A stretch of 64,000 bases of DNA, taken from positions 1 through 64,000 of the forward strand of contig CADAJP010000005.1 in NCBI GenBank assembly GCA_902788345.1. The letters run 5' to 3'. The stretch comes from an uncultured bacterium (GTDB lineage Bacteria; Cyanobacteriota; Vampirovibrionia; Gastranaerophilales; Gastranaerophilaceae). Shown here piece by piece: positions 18,074 through 26,468 of this stretch. Every line of letters begins with the position of its first letter. The first letter of the stretch is position 1. Below the pieces are notes generated by a model. The model ran no database searches. It worked only from the letters and a program-made list of their open reading frames with translations, and was not told the DNA's origin. A program made the translations under genes and the position numbers.

Positions 18074-18997
18074 TTATTCTTTACTATATAAAACACTGCT
18101 CAAATATCTTTCGCCGCAGTCAGGAAGAATTGCGACTATTAACTTATTTTTATTTTCTTCACGCAAGGATAATTTGGTTGCGGCAAATACACTTGCACCG
18201 CCTGAAAAGCCTGAAAGTATTCCCTCTTTTTGAGTTAGATTTCTTGCTGTTTCTATAGCATCTTCATTTGTAACCGTTATTATTTCATCCACCACACTAT
18301 CATCATAATTTTTTGGTTTGAAATTTGCACCTATACCCTGTATTTTATGAGGTCCTGCTTCACCTTTTGAAAGCAACGGAGAAGAATATGGTTCTACTGC
18401 AACAATTTTTATATTTTTATTTTTTTCTTTCAACTTTTTCCCTATGCCTGAAATTGTACCGCCTGTACCGACACCTGCTACTAATATATCAATTTTACCG
18501 TCAGTATCCTGCCAAATTTCCTCTGCAGTATTTTCATAGTGAACTTTTGGATTTGACGGATTTTCAAATTGTGATGGCATAAAAGAATTTTTATATTTTT
18601 TGTGCAGTTCATTTGCTCTATCAACAGAACCTTTCATCCCCAAAGCTCCGGGAGTTAATTCAACTTCAGCACCGTATGCTTTCATTAATAAACGCCTTTC
18701 AACAGACATAGAATCAGGCATTACCAAAATTATTTTCAAACCTTTTACAGCACATACCATTGCAAGCCCAATACCCATATTCCCGCTTGTGGGTTCAATT
18801 ATAAGAGTATCTTTATTGATTTTTCCTTCTTTAATTGCATCCTCAATAATTTGAAATGCCGGTCTGTCCTTTATTGAATTTGCCGGATTAAAATATTCCA
18901 GTTTTAAAACAACATCTGCCTCGCCTTCATTAAGCTTATTCAATTTAACCAACGGCGTATGACCAATTAACTCTGTTATATTTTGTGCAATTTTCAT
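18074..18997 (-). CDS. cysK: Cysteine synthase (O-acetylserine sulfhydrylase)
   Basis: PLP enzyme that makes cysteine from O-acetylserine and sulfide. The 307-residue protein has NSIKDRPA with the PLP lysine, the substrate loop PTSGNMGIGLA (Met in place of the more common Thr), and the phosphate loop GVGTGGTISGIG. GEILSGFSGGAS-type C-terminal sequence (EGILSGFSGGAS) is present. AGGAGGAAATAT precedes the ATG. A CysM or cystathionine beta-synthase-like role cannot be fully excluded, but CysK fits best. Confidence 0.93.
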   Translation of the reverse strand: MKIAQNITELIGHTPLVKLNKLNEGEADVVLKLEYFNPANSIKDRPAFQIIEDAIKEGKINKDTLIIEPTSGNMGIGLAMVCAVKGLKIILVMPDSMSVERRLLMKAYGAEVELTPGALGMKGSVDRANELHKKYKNSFMPSQFENPSNPKVHYENTAEEIWQDTDGKIDILVAGVGTGGTISGIGKKLKEKNKNIKIVAVEPYSSPLLSKGEAGPHKIQGIGANFKPKNYDDSVVDEIITVTNEDAIETARNLTQKEGILSGFSGGASVFAATKLSLREENKNKLIVAILPDCGERYLSSVLYSKE

Positions 18998-19065
18998 ATA
19001 TTTCCTCCTTACTTAAATGCCCGCACATTATAACACTTATTATATACACTATCAAGAACAAATAA

Positions 19066-19092
19066 AAAGCCGGCTCGTCTGAACCGGTTATA
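19066..19092 (-). terminator. Terminator of the 50-residue ORF
   Basis: On the minus strand a CCGG/CCGG-centred stem (loop around TTCAGACGA) is followed by CTTTTTATT. It lies about 45 bases after the stop of the small ORF at 19136. Confidence 0.6.
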
Positions 19093-19135
19093 TAAACTCT
19101 CTTCTTATTATCTAGTTATACTCTCAAATATCAAA

Positions 19136-19288
19136 TTATTTCACTGCACGCAGATTTGCCTTTACACCGGCATTTGAATTAATTTCCAGTGCATTGGCAT
19201 AAGCTAAAGTTCTGCGTTTTTTGGCTCCTCTTAATATTAATTCAACACTTTCGCATCTATTATAGGATGGTGTTGTTATCTTCTTCAT
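19136..19288 (-). CDS. Small basic protein, 50 residues
   Basis: A short ORF not similar to any family I know. It starts MKKITTPSYNRCESVELILR and continues with a basic GAKKRRTLAYANALE stretch, ending NLRAVK. GGAGA stands seven bases before the ATG, an AT-rich promoter-like region lies upstream (TTGAAT and AAATAT), and a T-run hairpin terminator lies downstream, so it has a complete transcription unit of its own. No signal peptide or membrane helix. It is highly basic and could bind nucleic acid; function unknown. Confidence 0.6.
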   Translation of the reverse strand: MKKITTPSYNRCESVELILRGAKKRRTLAYANALEINSNAGVKANLRAVK

Positions 19289-19483
19289 GATTAATTCTCC
19301 ATAGAAACTGATTACAATATTTATATCGGTTGATTTTTATTCAAACTTTAAATTTTTAGCAGTTTATTTACAAATGTTAATAAATGCCCCTAAAGACACT
19401 AATAATTTTTGTAACAAGTTTTATTGAATAAATAAAATATGTTATACTGTATTAGGCTTTTATAGGCTTTGAAAGAAGGGAAT

Positions 19484-19855
19484 ATGAAAAAGATACTAAT
19501 AGTTGATGATGAACAGGATATTGTTGAAAGTCTTAAATTTGTACTGGAAAGTTATGATTATACTTGCTATTGTGCATATAACGGAGAGGACGGTTTAAAA
19601 CTTGCAAGAGATATTGTTCCTGATTTAATTATACTTGATGTCATGATGCCAAGAATAAACGGCTACAAAATCAGCCGTTTGCTAAAGTTTGACAAAAAAT
19701 ATAAAGATATTCCTATTCTTATGGTTACTGCACGTTCTCAGGAAGAAGATAAGCTGATAGGAGAAGAAACGGGAGCAGACGAATACATAACGAAACCTTT
19801 TGATCTTGATGATGTTGTAAAAACAGTAAATAAATACTTGGGAAAAGAAGATTAA
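19484..19855 (+). CDS. REC-only response regulator
   Basis: A 123-residue single-domain receiver. ILIVDDE supplies the acidic pocket, LIILDVMMP carries the phospho-accepting Asp, VTAR the switch Thr, and EYITKPF the conserved Lys. There is no output domain. The ATG at 19484 has AGAAGGG upstream and is preferred over a TTG 15 bases earlier. It ends one base before the GspE/PilB-like gene, suggesting they act together, as in CheY/PilG-like control of type IV pilus motors; that is inference. Confidence 0.92.
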   Translation: MKKILIVDDEQDIVESLKFVLESYDYTCYCAYNGEDGLKLARDIVPDLIILDVMMPRINGYKISRLLKFDKKYKDIPILMVTARSQEEDKLIGEETGADEYITKPFDLDDVVKTVNKYLGKED

Positions 19856-19856
19856 T

Positions 19857-21239
19857 ATGCCGGCGATTACAAACAAAACACTTGAAACATTAAAATATGA
19901 CCTTGTTAGAGAAGGGTTAGTTCCTTACGAAATAGTTGAACAGGCACAGGAAATTGCAACTGCCAGAAACATTAATATCGGACAAGCCTTAATTGATTCG
20001 GGTTTTTTGAAAGAAGAACAACTGATAAATTTTCTTGAAAATAAACTGCATACACCATATGTAAATTTGGAAGATTACCAGCTTGATACAAAAAGTTTAA
20101 AATACATCAGTTATTCTGATGCCCGCAGATACAAAATCATTCCGCTGTTCAAAATTGAAAACACTTTAACTGTTGCAATGTCTGACCCCAGAAATCTTTT
20201 TGCAATAGACAAAATTATGGAAACTGCCGAATGTGAAATTGAGCCGGTACTTGCATCAGAAGACAGTATTTTAAAAAAGGTTGATGAATACTACAAAATT
20301 GATGTAGCTGTAGGAAATATTCTTACAGGTGCAAATGTAAATTATGACTGGCAGGAAGAACTACACAAAGAAGATCTTAGCGATAATCACATTCAAAAAA
20401 TAATCAGAGCTATTCTTAAACAGGCTATGCTTGAAGATGTGCACGAAGTTGTTTTCCAGGGAGATGATGAAGGACTGGGAGTAAACTTTAAGAAAAACGG
20501 AGAAATGATAAATAAAGGATACATTCCGACAGTATTAATTTCTTCATTCAGCGCAAAACTTAAAGCACTTTCAGAGCTTGATCCTGCGGTTTCAGAAGTT
20601 CCTCAGCTTGGTAAACTCTGTTTTAAGGTTGATAATATATTTATTATTTCAAGTGTTTCTACATTCCCGACAATTATGGGAGAAAGAATTTTTCTTAAAA
20701 TTTACAAACCTCCAAAATCATTGGACAACATAATATCTTCAAAAACTGATATCTCAAAAATCAGACAGGCTCTTGACAGTTCAGGCATTATTCTTGTCTG
20801 CGGTTCGGCTTTGAGCGGCAAAACTCATATGATATATTCAATACTATCTGAAGCCGCAAAAAATAAATCAAAAAATATTATGACTCTTGAAAGTATTGCC
20901 AAATATGAGCTCAAAGGTGTAAATCAATGTGAATTTAATGAAAATGTCGGGTTTAACATGGATAAAGCTGCACGATTTATTACATTCCAAAACCCTGATA
21001 TTATTTACCTTGAAGGGATTAAATCAAAAGCTTCTTTTGACTATTTTTCAAGTCTAGTTCACGAAAACAAAACTATTATTATGGAATTTTTGGCAAATAA
21101 TATGGACGATTTGCGTCACAAAATGGCATTTTCTGATTTTGACACTCTTAAATCAATCATTTCAGCAATGGTATTTATTCACTCCAAAAACAGTATTGAA
21201 GTCTTTGACAAAGAAACCCTGCAAAAATATTTAGGATAA
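19857..21239 (+). CDS. Degenerate GspE/PilB-like secretion ATPase
   Basis: A 460-residue protein with the domain order of type II secretion/type IV pilus assembly ATPases. An MshEN (T2SSE_N) domain occupies about 1-150, and an ATPase core follows. Walker A is kept as GSALSGKT (316-323), but other motifs have decayed: the Asp box TxEDPVE reads TLESIAK, Walker B plus GEIRD reads PDIIYLEGIK, the His box is lost, and the zinc tetracysteine is absent. It is probably a weak or non-hydrolysing paralogue, perhaps a regulator that works with the adjacent REC protein. Confidence 0.8.
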   Translation: MPAITNKTLETLKYDLVREGLVPYEIVEQAQEIATARNINIGQALIDSGFLKEEQLINFLENKLHTPYVNLEDYQLDTKSLKYISYSDARRYKIIPLFKIENTLTVAMSDPRNLFAIDKIMETAECEIEPVLASEDSILKKVDEYYKIDVAVGNILTGANVNYDWQEELHKEDLSDNHIQKIIRAILKQAMLEDVHEVVFQGDDEGLGVNFKKNGEMINKGYIPTVLISSFSAKLKALSELDPAVSEVPQLGKLCFKVDNIFIISSVSTFPTIMGERIFLKIYKPPKSLDNIISSKTDISKIRQALDSSGIILVCGSALSGKTHMIYSILSEAAKNKSKNIMTLESIAKYELKGVNQCEFNENVGFNMDKAARFITFQNPDIIYLEGIKSKASFDYFSSLVHENKTIIMEFLANNMDDLRHKMAFSDFDTLKSIISAMVFIHSKNSIEVFDKETLQKYLG

Positions 21240-21244
21240 AATAA

Positions 21245-21508
21245 CTATTTTTCTGCCTTATCAATAAGCCTTGCCATTCTAATATGTCTATAAATTTTGT
21301 TTAATTCATCGAAACACCAAGTGCCTTTTTCTTTTGGAGCTTGAAACAAAACAACCCAGGATTTTGCCAACGGATGATTGATTTTTTCAAAAATTCCGAC
21401 AGTACCATCTTTAAGGTTATCAAACTTAAAAACTCTGCCGTCTTTTTCCTTTTCCATACGCATTATATTATTCTCGAAAATGTCTTGTTGTACATCATTT
21501 AAACTCAT
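21245..21508 (-). CDS. Small conserved hypothetical protein
   Basis: An 87-residue acidic/basic soluble protein of unknown family. I start it at 21508 because AAGGGAA precedes that ATG; the frame stays open further upstream but there crosses the transposase remnant element. Features: MSLNDVQQDIFENN amphipathic start, a beta-rich middle (DGTVGIFEKINHPLAKSWVVLFQAP), and a basic helical end (YRHIRMARLIDKAEK). No signal peptide. It converges with the GspE-like gene with only five bases between the stops. Confidence 0.6.
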   Translation of the reverse strand: MSLNDVQQDIFENNIMRMEKEKDGRVFKFDNLKDGTVGIFEKINHPLAKSWVVLFQAPKEKGTWCFDELNKIYRHIRMARLIDKAEK

Positions 21509-21529
21509 TTTAAATTCCCTTAAAGTGTG

Positions 21530-21820
21530 TAGCGTGCATTTTAATGCACGAACATAATTTGTGTTATTATGTATTACATGGCTACGTTTAGGAGATATTT
21601 TAACAATCAGCAGATTAAAAAGATTTGCACAAACATTGACTATATTCATTACAATCCGACAAAGCATTATAATATTGCACCTAAAGATTGGAAATTTTCG
21701 TCTTTTAATAAATTTGTTCAAAATGGATATTATGAAAAAGGTTGGCGTAATTTTAGTAATGAATATAACATTGATGAATTGGATTATGAATAAGTTTTTC
21801 GTGCATTATAATGCACGCTA
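21530..21820. mobile_element. Inverted-repeat element with REP-transposase remnant
   Basis: A 291-bp segment bounded by two 21-base inverted repeats (21530-21550 and 21800-21820) that begin TAGCGTGCATT and differ at one base. Each repeat contains its own palindrome, GTGCATTNTAATGCAC. The inside holds the C-terminal part of a REP-associated tyrosine transposase. This looks like a non-autonomous, REPIN-like or MITE-like derivative. Confidence 0.7.
21569..21793 (+). pseudogene. Truncated REP-associated (Y1-type) transposase
   Basis: A 74-residue open frame matching the C-terminal part of RAYT/TnpA-REP proteins: IDYIHYNPTKH, APKDWKFSSF, and NGYYEKGW are the usual closing motifs. The N-terminal half, which carries the HUH metal site and the catalytic tyrosine helix, is missing, because the frame begins just inside the left inverted repeat. 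It cannot be an active transposase. Confidence 0.75.
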
Positions 21821-21916
21821 CTAACTAACTGAGTAATTACTTTTTAGTGGGTACACTTCAAGTAATGCCGAATTTCTTTAATTTATACATAATGCCTAAA
21901 AAATTTTTTATACAAT

Positions 21917-21946
21917 ATGTCAAGGGTGAAAAAATTTCCCCCTTGA
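21917..21946 (-). terminator. Possible terminator of ferritin gene
   Basis: ATGTCAAGGG / CCCTTGACAT makes a ten-base-pair stem about 28 bases after the ftn stop. The sequence that follows on the minus strand is AT-rich with a late T run, so it is a weaker candidate. Confidence 0.5.
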
Positions 21947-21973
21947 CATTATAAAAACTATTTTAGTGTCTAA

Positions 21974-22483
21974 TTAACCTATAACAGGCTGAACAAATGT
22001 TCTTGCTTTTAATTCATTATCAAGCATCAACAACGCTTTTTTATCTTCACCTATTAATCTTAACTTCGCAAGTAAACCGCCGACATTAGCTTCTTCTTCA
22101 ACCTGTTCTTTAATATACCAGTTTAAGAAATTCAAAGCTGCTCTATCTTTAACCTCATCAGCAACATCACAAAGAGCGTTTATTCTTGAAGTTACATATT
22201 CTTCATGCTCCAAAACCTGATCAAATATACCTAAAATCTCAGAACTTTTTACTTCAGGTTCATCGATTGTACGCAAATCAATATGACCGCCTCTTTCACT
22301 CAGGTAATCAAACATACCCATAGCATGAGCCATCTCTTCCTGATACTGAACACCAAACCAATTTACAAAACCTTCAAGATTACATTCCTGAAAATAAACT
22401 TTCATAGCCAAATACAAATATGCAGAATACATCTCCTTGTTTATCTGATCGTTAAAAGCTTCTTCTAATTTTGCATTAATCAT
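21974..22483 (-). CDS. ftn: Ferritin
   Basis: Iron storage protein of 169 residues, the usual bacterial ferritin length. The four-helix bundle carries ferroxidase ligands in NKEMYSAYLY (helix A Glu), YQEEMAHAMG (helix B Glu and His), and the Glu-rich IKEQVEEEANV in helix D. No heme-binding Met typical of bacterioferritin is evident. AAAGGAGG lies upstream. It stands alone between the rpo terminator and the transposase remnant. Confidence 0.94.
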   Translation of the reverse strand: MINAKLEEAFNDQINKEMYSAYLYLAMKVYFQECNLEGFVNWFGVQYQEEMAHAMGMFDYLSERGGHIDLRTIDEPEVKSSEILGIFDQVLEHEEYVTSRINALCDVADEVKDRAALNFLNWYIKEQVEEEANVGGLLAKLRLIGEDKKALLMLDNELKARTFVQPVIG

Positions 22484-22512
22484 AATAACCTCCTTTTTAT
22501 TTTATACTAACA

Positions 22513-22546
22513 TAAAAAAGGCTTCCCGTTAAGGAAGCCTTTTTAT
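22513..22546 (-). terminator. Terminator of the rpoB-rpoC1-rpoC2 operon
   Basis: AAAGGCTTCC / GGAAGCCTTT forms a strong stem followed by T residues on the minus strand (six) and on the plus strand (five). It lies just after rpoC2 and just before ftn. Confidence 0.92.
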
Positions 22547-22562
22547 TTTGATTAAATTATAA

Positions 22563-25500
22563 TTATTCAATTATATTATCATCGTCCAAAGAAAATTCAG
22601 GAGCACCAAACATACCTTCAATTTCTTCCAAAATTGCAGATGGTTTTCTTGCCTGATTTCTCTGGCTCGCAGCCTGTTTTCTTTCTGCCTGTTCTTTTTC
22701 CTCGTTTGCATTAATCAAGTGATGGAAACCTGTACCTGCAGGAATCAAACGACCAATGATAACATTTTCTTTAAGACCTCTTAACAAGTCTTTTTTACCT
22801 TCAACAGCTGCTTCTGTAAGGATTCTTGTTGTTTCCTGGAATGATGCTGCTGAGATGAATGACTCAGTATTTAATGAAGCCTTGGTAATACCAAGAAGCA
22901 TATGCTCGCAAGTTGCAGGAGTTTTATCCGCATCAATTGCATCCTTGTTTTCTTTTTCAAAAGTCTGAACTTCGATAAGTTCACCCGGAAGCAAGTTAGT
23001 ATCACCTGCATCAATAACTTTTACTTTCTTGGTCATCTGACGAACAATAACTTCAATGTGTTTATCAGAAATTTCAACACCTTGAGAACGATATACTCTC
23101 TGTACTTCGTCAACAAGATATTGTTGAGCAGCTTCAGGACCACGTAAACGCATTACATCATGCGGATCAGGAGAACCAGAGGTCAAAGCCTGACCTTTAA
23201 CAACCTTCTGACCGTTTGATACGATTACGTTTGCTTCGATTGAATATTTAATTTCAGAAGATGTACCATTTTCTTCATCAGTGATATACAATCTAGGGAA
23301 ACCGCTTTCATCAACTTCTATTTTTGCTACACCGTCAAATTCTGCAAGAATTGCACAATCTTTTGGTCTTCTGCCTTCCAAAAGTTCTTCAACTTTAGGC
23401 AAACCTTGAACGATATCGCCTGTTTTTTCTCTTTCATAAGTTAATGAAACAATCAAGTCACCTCTGAGTACAAGTGCTCCGGCATTAACCATTAACATAG
23501 TACCCGGACTGATTAAGTAAGGACGACCAACTCTTATTGATACGCTTCCTTTATTTACACCCGTAACAAGACCTGAAACAGGTGCAACCTCGCCGGAATC
23601 AGCAATTTGGCTGTCAGTTTTAATTAACTCACCTTTTTTAACTGATGCTTTACCCTTAATTTTAACATCGGTAGAAGAACTTTCAGAAATTAATAACAAT
23701 CTTCTTGCTTCTCCTTCTGTATCCTTAATAGAGGCAACTGCATCATGCAAAGCCAATACCTGAGTTTTTGCAACCGGAGTTTTTGGTTCAATTACCTGAC
23801 CGTCTTTAACTAATAATTCAGTCTGTAAAGATTGATTTGCAGAACCTTCAAGTTCACGACGAACAATCAGGTTTTCCAATACAACAATTCTTAAAGAACC
23901 ATCGCCGTCTAATTCTACAACACCTTTGAGGTGAGATAAGTATCCGCTCATTTGCAAAACTAAACTTGTTCTTGTGATTGTTGCACCTTCAATGTTTCTA
24001 ACTCTTGCACCATCTTTATACTGCAATTGTGTAACAGGAACTACATCAATTAATTCATCAGAAGAATTAAATTTAATAGATACAGCTTTTTGTTCAATAT
24101 CAAGAACCTGAACAGGTCTTACTAAAATTTGAACAGGCTGATTTTCAATAGCATCTTCATCAAGACCCATTGAAGAATCCATATCTTCATCCAAATCATC
24201 AATTGGTAGATCTTCTGTAACAGAATCCATTATAGTAACAACTGAAGTAGTCTTTGCTTTTATACCGTCAGCAATAACAGTACCTTTCTTAATTACTTCA
24301 CCTTCGTCAACCTTCAATTCAGAAATGTTTGCCAAAGTATGAACTTCACCAGGTCTGATAGTAACTTCGTGAATAACATCATTGTATTCTTTAAATTCAA
24401 CAACACCGTCAATGTGGCAATACAAGTCTTTTACAACTTCTGTACCGGCAGTAACAGTTGCTCCGTTTTCCACCATTTTTAATGTTGAATCCTTATTGAT
24501 TTGATGTATTTCTTCAGGAATAAATACTACCTTACCCGGTTTTGTAATAATCTGATTTTCATCTACTTCAACATCTACATATCTGATTTCACCTGATGAA
24601 GGAACTGTACACTCATCATCAATAAGTTCACCGATAATCATACCGTTTTCAACAGTTGTATCAACAACAGCCTTAACAATATATTTTTCACCGGTTTTAT
24701 CAACAGTCCAGATTTGTTCTTTTTTAGTTTGTTCAAATGAAGCATTTGATGGAGCTAAAGATGCAATAACGATTGTTAATTCCTTACCTGAAACAATCTT
24801 TTTAATCTTTTTGCCGTCAAATTTATCATCTTCTACAACTAAATCAGAACCAACTCTAACTTCACCACCGTGTTCACAGATAGTTAAAGTTTCAGCAAGT
24901 TTTTCGCCTTCAGATACTTTCTGACCGTCTTTTACAAGAACTTTTGAACCGCCCGGCAATGTGTAAACATCACCGCCAAGAACCCAAACAATACCTTGTT
25001 TATTAGTAGTTCTTAAAACGTTTCCTTGTCTGTCTTTCTTTTCATCAGCTTTGAAACCGTCAAATACAACTTCACCGCTGATATCAGAAATAATATCCTT
25101 TTGAGCTTTTTCGGTTAAACGGCTTGAATCACTGCTTGATTGAGGTGCATGTTCCGCCATTTTGAAACCTTTTGCAACTTTATCACCATCTTTAACAAAT
25201 ACTGTTGCACCTGCAGGAATATGATATTTAGAAGTTCTTTTTTCACCTTTAACTTCCAAATCAGCTTCATACATTGCAACCTGAACAACATCACCGTGAC
25301 GTGTTCTGAGTTCTCTTGTTTTAATTTTGGAGATTACAGTACCTGCTTCGTGAGCTTTGATTTCTTTCATTGCTTCTTTAACGCCGACAGCACCACCTGT
25401 GTGGAAAGTTCTCATTGTCAACTGTGTACCAGGTTCACCGATTGATTGTGCTGCAATAATACCGATTGACTCACCTACATCAACGAGTTTTTGTGTAGTT

Positions 25501-26450
25501 AAAGCCCAACCATAGCATTTTTGACATACGCCGTATTCCAAGCCGCAAGTTAATGCTGAACGAACTCTCAAATTTTGCAGGTCTAAACCTGAAATTTTCT
25601 TAATATCATCTCTATTTAATGTTGTACCGTTTGTGATAATTACTTTACCATCTGCATCAGTAATGTCTTGTGCAACAGTTCTTCCCAATAATCTGTCGAT
25701 TAGAGGTACAATTACAGCATCACCATCAGTGATAGGTTTTAAGTCAATATATTTATCTGTATGACAATCTTCATCTCTTACGATTACATCTTGTGCAACG
25801 TCAACAAGACGTCTTGTTAAGTAACCTGAGTCAGCTGTTTTTAACGCAGTATCAACAAGACCTTTTCTTGCACCGTATGAAGAAATGATGTATTCGGTAA
25901 CGGACAAGCCTTCTTTAAAGTTTGATTTAATAGGCAAGTCGATAATTTGACCCTGCGTATCAGCCATCAAACCTCTCATACCAACTAACTGAGAAACCTG
26001 TGATAAGTTACCTCTCGCACCGGAGAATGCCATCATATATACCGGGTTTAATCTGTCAAAATTTTGAACAACTTGTTCGGTTAATTTTGCAGTAGTTTCA
26101 GCCCAAGTATCGATAACCTTTGTATATCTTTCGACTTCTGTAATTTCACCTTTGAGGTATCTGTTTTGAGAAACTTCAATCTCTTTTTCTGCTGATTTTA
26201 AAAGTTCTTTCTTTTCAGGCGGAACTGATAAGTCAGCAATAGAAATAGTTGTACCGGACATTGTTGCGTATCTGTAGCCTAATGTTTTTAAAGCATCAGC
26301 AAGGTTAGCTTCTTTAGCGCCGCCATATTCAAGATACATCTGACCTAACAACTTTTTCAACGAACCCTTATCCATCTGTTTGTTGATGAAATCAGGTGTT
26401 TTCTTTGCGTGTGTATATGTCATTTCCATTTGTAATTTTTCCTTTTCCAT
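22563..26450 (-). CDS. rpoC2: RNA polymerase beta-prime subunit, C-terminal part (RpoC2)
   Basis: The C-terminal piece of the split beta-prime subunit, 1295 residues. It begins about at the trigger-loop-proximal half of beta-prime: SGARGNLSQVSQLVGMRGLM (bridge-helix/F-loop region) is near residue 145, the zinc-binding Cys set C...CQKC near 305, and GIIAAQSIGEPGTQLTMRTF follows. A very long repeated-barrel insertion (sandwich-barrel hybrid motifs, about 370-1000) fills the middle, as in cyanobacterial RpoC2. LASFQETTR-like sequence (SAASFQETTRIL) lies near the end. Gap to rpoC1 is 18 bases. Confidence 0.96.
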   Translation of the reverse strand: MEKEKLQMEMTYTHAKKTPDFINKQMDKGSLKKLLGQMYLEYGGAKEANLADALKTLGYRYATMSGTTISIADLSVPPEKKELLKSAEKEIEVSQNRYLKGEITEVERYTKVIDTWAETTAKLTEQVVQNFDRLNPVYMMAFSGARGNLSQVSQLVGMRGLMADTQGQIIDLPIKSNFKEGLSVTEYIISSYGARKGLVDTALKTADSGYLTRRLVDVAQDVIVRDEDCHTDKYIDLKPITDGDAVIVPLIDRLLGRTVAQDITDADGKVIITNGTTLNRDDIKKISGLDLQNLRVRSALTCGLEYGVCQKCYGWALTTQKLVDVGESIGIIAAQSIGEPGTQLTMRTFHTGGAVGVKEAMKEIKAHEAGTVISKIKTRELRTRHGDVVQVAMYEADLEVKGEKRTSKYHIPAGATVFVKDGDKVAKGFKMAEHAPQSSSDSSRLTEKAQKDIISDISGEVVFDGFKADEKKDRQGNVLRTTNKQGIVWVLGGDVYTLPGGSKVLVKDGQKVSEGEKLAETLTICEHGGEVRVGSDLVVEDDKFDGKKIKKIVSGKELTIVIASLAPSNASFEQTKKEQIWTVDKTGEKYIVKAVVDTTVENGMIIGELIDDECTVPSSGEIRYVDVEVDENQIITKPGKVVFIPEEIHQINKDSTLKMVENGATVTAGTEVVKDLYCHIDGVVEFKEYNDVIHEVTIRPGEVHTLANISELKVDEGEVIKKGTVIADGIKAKTTSVVTIMDSVTEDLPIDDLDEDMDSSMGLDEDAIENQPVQILVRPVQVLDIEQKAVSIKFNSSDELIDVVPVTQLQYKDGARVRNIEGATITRTSLVLQMSGYLSHLKGVVELDGDGSLRIVVLENLIVRRELEGSANQSLQTELLVKDGQVIEPKTPVAKTQVLALHDAVASIKDTEGEARRLLLISESSSTDVKIKGKASVKKGELIKTDSQIADSGEVAPVSGLVTGVNKGSVSIRVGRPYLISPGTMLMVNAGALVLRGDLIVSLTYEREKTGDIVQGLPKVEELLEGRRPKDCAILAEFDGVAKIEVDESGFPRLYITDEENGTSSEIKYSIEANVIVSNGQKVVKGQALTSGSPDPHDVMRLRGPEAAQQYLVDEVQRVYRSQGVEISDKHIEVIVRQMTKKVKVIDAGDTNLLPGELIEVQTFEKENKDAIDADKTPATCEHMLLGITKASLNTESFISAASFQETTRILTEAAVEGKKDLLRGLKENVIIGRLIPAGTGFHHLINANEEKEQAERKQAASQRNQARKPSAILEEIEGMFGAPEFSLDDDNIIE

Positions 26451-26468
26451 TATTACATTATTTTATGT

